Source: Flavobacteriales bacterium
Lineage (GTDB): Bacteria > Bacteroidota > Bacteroidia > Flavobacteriales_F > PHOS-HE28
DNA: 56,229 nucleotides
Direction of reading: 5' to 3'
NCBI GenBank assembly: GCA_017987895.1
Contig: JAGNSU010000014.1
Span: forward strand, 1 to 56,229
Shown one piece after another: positions 18,264 through 26,300 of the stretch. The first letter of the stretch is position 1. Each line of letters opens with the position of its first letter. The notes under the pieces are model-generated. The model was not told where the DNA came from, ran no database searches, and worked only from the letters and a program-made list of their open reading frames with translations. Position numbers and translations under genes: made by a program.

Positions 18264-18821
18264 TCAGTTCAAGCTGATGCCGGGCAGCTTGCGCATCTGG
18301 CGGTAGTGAACGCTCAAGTTCTCGAGCAGCTTCCGGATGCGTTCATCGGCCGCAGCGGTGTCCTTGCTGATCTCGCGCCCTTGCGCGCGCAGCAGCATCA
18401 CCCCATACAGCCCGGTGAAACAGAGTTCCACGATGCCGCGATCATCCTCTTCGTGGTCCACCTGGCGGCCGAGGGCCTCGATGTCCTCTTTGGCGTCCGT
18501 GTACAGGCTCACATAGAGGGGTTCCTCCATCACGTTGATCAACGCGTGGTGCAAAGCCTCCAGATCGGTGAGGGCTTCGAGCACTTCGCTCAGGTGGCCA
18601 TGGCGCGTGAGCCCTTCTTTCACCATGCGTTCGGCCAGGGCCACGTACCATGCGTAGGCGTTCGCTTTCTGCTCCGCATCGCCATCCATGGGATCCACCA
18701 GCGTGGCGCGGATGGACGCCGGATCGAATTTGGTGGCGCGGAGCACATCCTCCAGGTGCCACATGCGGACCATGTAGCCGGCCACGTTCTCCTGCCGCTC
18801 TTGGTGCAGCCGGTCCATCAT
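18264..18821 (-). CDS. DUF4924 family protein
   Basis: A 185-residue, mainly helical, soluble protein with no signal peptide. The N-terminal pattern ERQENVAGYMVRMWHLEDVLRA resembles, from memory, the DUF4924 family of Bacteroidota. The rest is helical with conserved charged residues (EDDRGIVELCFTGLYGVMLLR). No function is known. Its start codons (ATGATG) overlap the stop of the OmpH-like gene by 4 bp, so the two are translationally coupled, and it is followed by the OstA gene. The neighbourhood suggests an envelope-related role, but that is inference only. Confidence 0.8.
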   Translation of the reverse strand: MMDRLHQERQENVAGYMVRMWHLEDVLRATKFDPASIRATLVDPMDGDAEQKANAYAWYVALAERMVKEGLTRHGHLSEVLEALTDLEALHHALINVMEEPLYVSLYTDAKEDIEALGRQVDHEEDDRGIVELCFTGLYGVMLLRAQGREISKDTAAADERIRKLLENLSVHYRQMRKLPGISLN

Positions 18822-19477
18822 GGCGTCTTAGCGGCCGGGGTTTTGTTGGCGCGGTGCCGGGCGTTGAGGTCGGCGATCACGCGCGGGGTGAGGTCCAGGG
18901 CCGGATTGCCCACCCAGATCTGCCCACCGCTCTGCACACTGAAGATGAAATCATGCTTGCCCGTTCTGTTGTACTCAGTGAGGTAGTCCATGATCTCTTT
19001 GCTGATCTCTTCCAGCATGCGCACCTCCATTTCGGCCATCTGTTCCTCACCGCGCGCTTGCATGCCTTGTATGCGGCCCATCAGGGCCTGCACCTCCTGT
19101 TCGTCGGCCTGCACCTCGGCCTTGGTGCTGTACGTGTGGTCCTTGTTCATGAGGGCCTCGTAACGGGCCTGGGACTTGGCCATTTCCTGTTGCAGGCCAT
19201 CCTGCAGGCGCTTGCCTTCGCTGCGGAAGGCGTTGCCGCGTTCCTTCACCAGTTCATAGCGTTCCTGCACGCTGTCCATGAAGAAGAACGCGATCTTGGC
19301 GTTGACCAGTGCGGCGGTATCAAGGGTGGCCACGGGCGTGCTGTCCGAGGCTTCCGGAGCCACCTCGGCCGTTCCGTTCGTAGACGTGGACGTGTTGCGG
19401 CCCCAAAGGGTCCAGGCGAGCAGTGCGCTGAGCACAACGTTCCAAACAATGAGCAGCAGGCCGAGGTTCTTGTTCAT
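18818..19477 (-). CDS. OmpH/Skp-like periplasmic chaperone
   Basis: A 219-residue protein. The start at 19477 gives an N-terminal membrane anchor or signal segment (NLGLLLIVWNVVLSALLAW). A linker, a short strand and a long coiled-coil region follow (KLQDGLQQEMAKSQARYEAL, EVQALMGRIQGMQARGEEQM), then a C-terminal strand motif (HDFIFSVQSGGQIWVGNPALDLT). That order matches the OmpH/Skp family, whose trimers hold unfolded outer-membrane proteins. The anchor is less clearly cleavable than in E. coli Skp, so it may remain membrane-tethered. It is the first gene of the operon with DUF4924 and OstA, preceded by a perfect TACCTTTG element at 19515-19522. Confidence 0.85.
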   Translation of the reverse strand: MNKNLGLLLIVWNVVLSALLAWTLWGRNTSTSTNGTAEVAPEASDSTPVATLDTAALVNAKIAFFFMDSVQERYELVKERGNAFRSEGKRLQDGLQQEMAKSQARYEALMNKDHTYSTKAEVQADEQEVQALMGRIQGMQARGEEQMAEMEVRMLEEISKEIMDYLTEYNRTGKHDFIFSVQSGGQIWVGNPALDLTPRVIADLNARHRANKTPAAKTP

Positions 19478-19484
19478 AGGGGGA

Positions 19485-19514
19485 TAAAAAGAGCGCCCCG
19501 CTAGCGGGGCGCTC
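19485..19514 (-). terminator. Terminator after the 699-aa T9SS gene
   Basis: On the minus strand a 24-nt perfect inverted repeat, GAGCGCCCCGCT paired with AGCGGGGCGCTC, is followed by TTTTT. It ends transcripts coming from the gene that stops at 19536. Confidence 0.85.
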
Positions 19515-19522
19515 CAAAGGTA
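19515..19522 (-). promoter_or_regulatory. -7 element of the OmpH-DUF4924-OstA operon
   Basis: TACCTTTG on the minus strand matches the Bacteroidota TAnnTTTG element exactly. It directly abuts the terminator stem, so a transcript starting about 7 bp downstream would begin inside the hairpin and leader to the ATG at 19477 would be about 30 nt. No clear -33 element was found. Confidence 0.5.
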
Positions 19523-19535
19523 GTATCCGGAGGAA

Positions 19536-21635
19536 CTAGGGAGCGACCACCAGCTTGCCGGTATACACGCGATCGCGGCCGCGCACTTGGTAGAGGTAGG
19601 ATCCCGCAGCAACCCCGAGCAGATCTACAGTGGCCCGATCCGCCTGGTCCAGGCGCCAGCGGCGCACCAACGCACCGCTCAGGTCCACGAGCACCAGGTC
19701 CGCACCGGCGTTCCCGTAGCCACTGATGATCACCTTGTCCGAAGCGGGGTTCGGCATAACGGAGAGCGAACTGCCCTGCAGTTCTTCCAAACCGGCGATC
19801 ACATCAAGGGTCACACACACGGTGTCGTCCGCGGCGATCTGGTCACTGTTCCATGCGGTCCAGGCACAAAAGTTCCCGGTTACCGTCGCCAGGGGAAGGA
19901 AGGGTTGGCTGAAGGTGAAGAGCACCGAATCGCCGGGAGCCAGGGTGCCGGTGAAACTCTGGCTCACCACCGGTTCGCCGGTGAATTGATAGTTCACCGG
20001 GAAGTTGCCCGCCGTTTGATTGCCCATGTTCTTCACCCAGGTGCGCACAATGGTGGGTTGCGACACGTCCGCACCATCCACCAGGCCGAAGAAACCGACA
20101 CAGCCCACATCGTTCACGGGTAATTGTTCCACGCGCAAGCCCAGGTGGAAGTCGGTGGTTTCGCGGTCGCGGTATTCGGCCCAGACCCCATCCAGCACTT
20201 CATAGGTGCGCAAGCTGAAGGGCGGCACATTGTCCTGGGCGATGTTCACGTTGTTGCCTCCCATGTACCACTGCACGAAGAGCCCGCCCTCGGTCCACAG
20301 GAAGGCGTTCGCCAGGTCGTAGGTGTGATCGCCCGCTGCGGCATCCACCGCCTGCACGAAGATGGAATCGAGCACGGTGCCAGGACCGCCATTGGGACCG
20401 TTGTCATCGAGCACCTTCATGTACATGCCCGAGGGCAACAGGTTGCTGAGCACGCGGATCGTGGTACCCGTAACATAGCACGGATAGTACGGCGCGCGAT
20501 CGATATGCACGCCCACGCCGCCATTGCCCCCGTCCCAGCCGATGCCGACGCCATCATCGCCCCCGCCGTGCCAACGTGCCAGGCTGATCGCCGACGTAGT
20601 GTCGTACACGGCCAGTTCCTGGGTCCGTGTATTGTTTGTGGTGACCAGCTCGTTCGCGATACCACTTATGGTGACCACGTAGCGATGCGTGCCCGCACCG
20701 GTGGGCGCGAAGGCGATGGGGAAGGTGATGAGCGAATCAACGCCGGGGCCCATCTGGCTGATGGTGACCTGATCGCTCACCACCAATTGGTTGCTGCTGT
20801 TGTACACCTGCGCGAGGGTGATCACGTCGTTCACCAGTTGGTTCCCGGTGTTGCGTATGTCCACCACCAGCGGATAGTCCGGGCCGTTGCGCTGCAGGCT
20901 CTGGCCACGGCTGCCCTCGGCGCCGATCCACTCCACCGCTACATCGGTGATATCGAGCAGCGGAGTGACCGGGGCGTAGTATCGGATGGCGTAGTTGGAT
21001 ACCGGATAGATATCCGCGGAGTGCTGTAGGCCGATATCGCCGCTCACGCTCTCGATGCCGATGAGCAGGTCGTTGTTCTGGCTGATCCCGGTCTGCTCCA
21101 GTACCTGCACGGTGATGGTGCTGTCCACCTTGTTCAGGATGATCTGGAAGCTGTTGCTGCCGGTCCAACTGGGGGCGACGGAACTCCAGAACGGCACGTT
21201 GATCCAGCTGAAGATGGTGGTATCGGGCGCGTCGTACACCCAGCACTGGCCGATGTTGCCGGCCCCGAAGAAGTTAAGGTCCGCGGTAAGCGCGGCGATG
21301 TAGTCATTGGGACCGCCGGCCAGGGGGATGGTGGGGAAGGGCGAAGCGATGTTGGTGCTGTTGAAGGCGATATAGCCGTTGCTGCCGATCCAGACGTTCT
21401 TCACCGTGTACCAGTAGTAAGGCATGTTGGTGCTCATCACGAAGGGGCCCACCACATTGTCGTCCGCCAGGCCCATCACCTGGGTGCCGTTGCCGGTGAT
21501 GTCGATCCAGTTGAAGATCGGCCCATCGGGCTCGTTGCTGTCCTTCCAGGTATAGCCATAGGCGTCCGGCCCGCCAAGGGCAGCGCGCGTAAGCAGAGGG
21601 AGCAGGAAGGTGAAAAGGGTAAGGGTACGGGTCAT
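19536..21635 (-). CDS. Large T9SS cargo protein, function unknown
   Basis: A 699-residue exported protein. The start at 21635 gives the signal peptide MTRTLTLFTFLLPLLTRA. The first part (GGPDAYGYTWKDSNEPDGP, then GSNGYIAFNSTNIASPFP) resembles the N-terminal beta domain of Bacteroidota proteins that also carry Ig-like or CARDB-like repeats. Two such beta-sandwich stretches follow (residues ~245-340 and ~510-610: VVDIRNTGNQLVNDV, VRTWVKNMGNQTAGNFPVNY). The last ~75 residues (VMPNPASDKVIISGYG, GSYLYQVRGRDRVYTGKLVV) are a T9SS type A sorting domain. No catalytic motif was seen. A terminator follows its stop. Confidence 0.85.
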   Translation of the reverse strand: MTRTLTLFTFLLPLLTRAALGGPDAYGYTWKDSNEPDGPIFNWIDITGNGTQVMGLADDNVVGPFVMSTNMPYYWYTVKNVWIGSNGYIAFNSTNIASPFPTIPLAGGPNDYIAALTADLNFFGAGNIGQCWVYDAPDTTIFSWINVPFWSSVAPSWTGSNSFQIILNKVDSTITVQVLEQTGISQNNDLLIGIESVSGDIGLQHSADIYPVSNYAIRYYAPVTPLLDITDVAVEWIGAEGSRGQSLQRNGPDYPLVVDIRNTGNQLVNDVITLAQVYNSSNQLVVSDQVTISQMGPGVDSLITFPIAFAPTGAGTHRYVVTISGIANELVTTNNTRTQELAVYDTTSAISLARWHGGGDDGVGIGWDGGNGGVGVHIDRAPYYPCYVTGTTIRVLSNLLPSGMYMKVLDDNGPNGGPGTVLDSIFVQAVDAAAGDHTYDLANAFLWTEGGLFVQWYMGGNNVNIAQDNVPPFSLRTYEVLDGVWAEYRDRETTDFHLGLRVEQLPVNDVGCVGFFGLVDGADVSQPTIVRTWVKNMGNQTAGNFPVNYQFTGEPVVSQSFTGTLAPGDSVLFTFSQPFLPLATVTGNFCAWTAWNSDQIAADDTVCVTLDVIAGLEELQGSSLSVMPNPASDKVIISGYGNAGADLVLVDLSGALVRRWRLDQADRATVDLLGVAAGSYLYQVRGRDRVYTGKLVVAP

Positions 21636-21728
21636 GAGCGCAGCGGTTGGGGGATGAAATGTAAGACGCGTGGGACATCCAAGAGCTAACCAACGCAAGT
21701 ACGTCTTCGCGGGGGTCCGATCCGCCAG

Positions 21729-23111
21729 CTACTCTTTCACGAACCGCACGGAGGCCTTCTCCGGTCCATCCTCGGCGGAGAACACGTAACTCCCGCTCGC
21801 CAGCGAGGACACATCCAACGTCTCTGGTCCAAGGCCATGACCCTGTCCGGTGAGAAGCGTGCGCCCCTGTAGATCGCGGATGCGCCAGGGAGCAGGGCCG
21901 AGCCCTTCCACTTGGAGCAGGTTCGCGCAAGGAACGGGAAAGAGGGACAGCGCGGCCGTGCTGGCGGACATGCTGCGCGGTGCGGCGCCAGGCGTATTAT
22001 CGATCATCACCTGGCATACCGGACCATAGGGACACCACGAGATCCCCCCGTTGAAACTCGGCGCTACCGTTACGTCATAGATGGAGGCGTCCTGGAGGGG
22101 AAGCGTAAGCCAATTGAGCGTAAGGCTGCTGCCGTTACTGGCGATCTGCCGCACGAAGCCGCCGCCATCGGTCTCGAAGCGGAAGCGGTAATCCGTGGCG
22201 CCGCTGAGGGAGATGGCATGGATCTGATCGGCCGCGCCGAACATGCGCGTAACGCCGCAACTGTAGTTGGGATGTAGTGGTTGGTCCACCAAGCGGGTGG
22301 GGGGGCAGGTGGGCGGGGCGTTGAGCACCTTCACCTGGCACACCGCGCCGAAGTTGCCATACACGCCGTTGATCTTGGTGCGCACGGCGAGGTTGAGCAG
22401 CACGTTCAGCGGCACGGGGTTGGTCTGCAACCACCCAAAGCGCAGGTAGCACGCATCGTTCGGGTCGGTGTCGCTCCAGCCGTTGTAGAGAATGCCGGTT
22501 TGGAAAACCCGTCTCGTATAGGTGCCATTGGGATCGAAGATCCAGAACTGGTAGCCATCGCCGTTGGCGGGGTTCACCGCAGGGTTCGGGGTGGCGATGA
22601 AGTAGTCGTTGGTGAGGTAGTCCAGGCGTGAGCAGGAAGCGCTTTGTGACTGCGAGTTCAACGGGCGGTCCGCACCCACGGGGTCGCAGAAACCAAGGTT
22701 GTTCATTATAGCGCTGGTGCTTCCGTAGGTGCTGCCGTTGCCGCTGTTGTCGATGACGCGCGCACCGGTGGGCGCTTCCAGGGCGTAGCCGCCGGGATCG
22801 ATGCCGTCGCCACCGCTATCATGGACCATCAAGCGGTAACAACCACCTACGGTGAGGCAGATGATCTGTTCGTTGTGCGAATGGTCCATGTAGGGACCGC
22901 CGTTCGCGACGGGCAGACCGCTCGCCGCGTCGATCACTTCCCAGGTGATCTCGTGGCCATCGTCATCGGTATCCACGATCACCTTCCAATCCGAGCAGGT
23001 GCGCGGCGGTGGGGCGCAGACTTCCGGTGGGCCGGCGCCGTTCAGATGCGTCGCGCTCGCGGCTATGAGAAGACCGGCCAGGAGCCAAGAAGGGAGTGCG
23101 GAGGCGGCCAC
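21729..23111 (-). CDS. T9SS cargo protein, function unknown
   Basis: A 460-residue exported protein with the signal peptide MAASALPSWLLAGLLIAASATHLNG. Residues ~30-115 (WKVIVDTDDDGHEITWEV, CYRLMVHDSGGDGIDPGGY) look like a beta-sandwich module with an acidic, possibly calcium-binding loop, of the kind seen in Bacteroidota surface and protease-associated domains. Two Cys-rich segments with similar patterns (NFGAVCQVKVLNAPP and YGPVCQVMIDNTPG) suggest a duplicated fibronectin/Ig-like unit. The last ~72 residues (LSLFPVPCANLLQVEG, LASGSYVFSAEDG) are a T9SS type A sorting domain. It is transcribed toward the 699-aa gene and 93 bp from its start. Confidence 0.82.
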   Translation of the reverse strand: MAASALPSWLLAGLLIAASATHLNGAGPPEVCAPPPRTCSDWKVIVDTDDDGHEITWEVIDAASGLPVANGGPYMDHSHNEQIICLTVGGCYRLMVHDSGGDGIDPGGYALEAPTGARVIDNSGNGSTYGSTSAIMNNLGFCDPVGADRPLNSQSQSASCSRLDYLTNDYFIATPNPAVNPANGDGYQFWIFDPNGTYTRRVFQTGILYNGWSDTDPNDACYLRFGWLQTNPVPLNVLLNLAVRTKINGVYGNFGAVCQVKVLNAPPTCPPTRLVDQPLHPNYSCGVTRMFGAADQIHAISLSGATDYRFRFETDGGGFVRQIASNGSSLTLNWLTLPLQDASIYDVTVAPSFNGGISWCPYGPVCQVMIDNTPGAAPRSMSASTAALSLFPVPCANLLQVEGLGPAPWRIRDLQGRTLLTGQGHGLGPETLDVSSLASGSYVFSAEDGPEKASVRFVKE

Positions 23112-23182
23112 GAGGTGGAACGAATGGGCGGAAAAGCAATGGTTCCAGCGGTGACCAAATAGCGCGCGTTTTCAGCGGAGGA

Positions 23183-23190
23183 CGAAGATA
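23183..23190 (-). promoter_or_regulatory. Candidate -7 element before the 460-aa T9SS gene
   Basis: TATCTTCG on the minus strand fits TAnnTT(T/C)G and lies 72 bp before the start at 23111. Confidence 0.35.
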
Positions 23191-23341
23191 AACCTTACAG
23201 CGATGCTGTCAAGCCCCGAAGTAGGGGCCGAAGGGAAGCGCGCTTCGAACTTCGTGCAGCGTTGTTGAACACTTCACTTGGACGTCACACCTGACGGTCC
23301 GTTCGATCGGTCGAGCGTGTGCCAGGTTCGATCGAGCGCCA

Positions 23342-26300
23342 CTACGGCAACTGCGCGTTCCGCACCGCCGTGGGCACACTCCCCCCGATGTTCTGCAAGA
23401 GGATATCGCGATCGTTCGCGCTACCGGCGTACTTCACCTGGCCGTTCATGTTGATGTCCTCTTTGCGGTACTGGCCGCTCAACGTGTTGGTAGGTATGCT
23501 ACCACCGATCGCGGTGAGGATGGGGTCACGGTCGTTGGCGCTACCGGCGTATTTGAGTTGGCTGCTTGCGTTGACATCGCCCGCCCACAATGCGAGTGGA
23601 CCGAACATGTCCTTTCGCGCGTCCGTGCCATACGCGGCCGTGGATGCGAGCGAGAGATCCACGGTGACCGCCGTGGCCGAGAGCGCGACCGCGGTCGCCG
23701 TCATCGCGCCCAAGTGGTTGCGGTGGCGGATAGCGACATGATAGTTACCGGCGGCCGTAGGCAGGGTCGGCGTGCTTTGACCATCCAGCGCCACCACATC
23801 ACCATCGCGTTGGAGAAGTGCCGGACGACGCACGGCCACGGTGGCTCCGTTCACCCCGGTGCGCAGTTCGATCAGCACCCAATCCACGATCGCGTCATTG
23901 CCAGCAACAGTGAGGACAGTGGGTGCGATCGTGTTCACGCCACCTCCTACGGTTGGTAGGCCCAGCGCGGTGTACGGTTCCGTAAGCGGGAAGCTGGGCA
24001 ACAAGCGTAGATCATCGCGCATCAGGAGCGAGCGCGCATCCAGCGGCCCTTCCAACAACGCGCGCGCGTTCAAGCGTACCAGCACGCCCTGGCAGGTGCA
24101 GGGTGCCACCAGCACATCGTTGAAGGTGTTCGGATCGCCATCGTTGCACGCATTACCGACCGAGGAGAACGTCACGTTCGCATTTGCCACAGCCTGGAGG
24201 CCGCAGGCATCGGTCACGGTACAGTTAAAGGTGCCGGCAGTGTCTGTCGCGATGCTCGCTGTGGTCTGCGCACCGGCGTTCCATAGATAGGTGTAGGGCC
24301 CGAGGCCGCCCTGACCCACTGCGGTCAGTGTGGTATTGCCCGCGCCACAGACATAGAGCGATCCGGTGATCGTCGCCACGCTGATACCCTGCGTAGTGAT
24401 GGTCGCGTTCCCTGTGGTAGAACAGCCCAAGGCGTTCGTGGCAGTGACGGTGTAGGCTTGGCTCGGCACATTGATGTTGCTAGCCGTTGGGTTCTGGAGG
24501 TTCGCGTTGTTCAAGAAGGTGTTCGGTGACCACGCGTAGGTGACAGGTGAGGCGGAGAACGTGTAGCGCGTGCCGTTCGTCGGCGAACTGAAGTTGTCGT
24601 TGTTGGGCACCGTGGTGCTCACCGTACCGCCCACGATCGTGATGCTCTGGAAGTTCGAGAAGTCCACGGTGATCCCTACCGCGATGACGTCAGCCTCGGG
24701 GTTCGGCATGGCACCGTACCGGAAGTCGATGCGCCCATCGGCTTCATAGAGCCAGGCCTGGAAAGTGGCGTTCGCGGCGAAGTTCTGGATGTAGCCCGGT
24801 AGCGGAACGAACCATTGCACTTTGAGGATGCGGTTGGGCGCGGAGCCGGTCACCACGTATTTGACGTTGCCGTTGGCCCCGAGCATGATGTCCGACCAGA
24901 ACGGATAGATCTTCGGCGTATTGGTGCTGCTCTGCACGCTCGCGAACGTTTGTGTGGTCGCGGTGCCTCCCCCAAGCAGCATCCAACCGCTCGGGCTCAC
25001 GCTGAACTGGGTATAGGTGGTGGCATTGAAAGGGAAAGCGAACCCGATATTGAGCGGTGCGGAGGGCGCAGTGCTGTTCGGTGTTGAGAGCGCGGTGATG
25101 GCGCCGCTCATCGGATCCAAGGTGCCCGTGGCTGCGGTGAAGGTCAATTGCTTCGCCGGTGTGTATGTTGCTGCGTTCGCGTTGAGCTGCGCGTTGCCGT
25201 TCAAGCACGTCGGTGTGGGTGAAACGCCGGTGTACGACATGATCGGTCCGGGCTTCACCACGAGCGTGGTGGTGGCCGGTACAGAAGCGCAACCATCCGC
25301 GGTGGTGGTGATGAGCGTGTAGACGCCATCGGCAGCGAGCTGCACAGCAGGCACCGCAGGACTGAGCGCCGCGCTACTGAAATTGTTCGGTCCGGTCCAG
25401 GCATGGGTGAGGCCCGTGGTGCTGGTGCCGGTGAGCTGCGCGGCGGTATTCGTACAGGTGGGCCCGTTGTTCGCGGCCGTGGCGACAGGCAGCGGTGTGA
25501 CCGTGACAGCGAAAGGCGTCGTCACGTTCGTGCCTCCGCCCGAGGAACAGGTCGTAGTGACCTGGTAGTACGTGGTGACGGCCTGGACGCCGGTGTTCTG
25601 CACGATGTCCGTTCCCAGGACCGTGTTGAACGGACCGCCAGGCGCGGTCGAGGAACGCCATTGGTAACTGAGACCGAGATCCGTGCTTCCGTTGGAGAAG
25701 CTCAACTCGCGCCCGGCGTTCGCGCACACGTTGCTCTGCCCGGAGATCGTTCCAGCCGGAGGCGTTCCACCGCACTGGGCCCGGGCCGTGAAGTTGCCTG
25801 CGTCCGCACCGATGTCGGTAGGAGTGAGCCCGGAGCGTGTCTGCCCGTCGAAGTCCTGCGCAACAGTGCTTGCATTCACACCTTGCCCTTCCGCGAACGA
25901 GGCCGGTGATGCGGCGATGTGCAGATCAGGAACGGAAGCGGTAGGTGCTACGAAGCGCGCGTCGCCGCTCACGCTGGCCTGATCTCGGTTTGTGGCGGTG
26001 CGCCATTGCTGCATGGTTTTGTACGCCACCAAGGCATAGCGGCCGAGCGATCCGGAATTGCCCGTGGCGAGCAGCAGGTTGTTGTTGCAGTCGAGGCCCG
26101 TGGTGCTTCCGGAAGGCAGGGTGATCGCGAAGTGCGATCCGGTGGATCCCCCACTGCTCCGGGCATTGACGAGGATGTTGTTGCGATAGTTCTTGAAGCC
26201 CGTTCCGCTCGCGCCGCTCAGGCCGAAGCTGCCGCTCGAACCCGTGAGCGCCGTGCCAGCGATGTACACGCTGTTGTGGAAGGCCGAGTGCACCGAGCTG

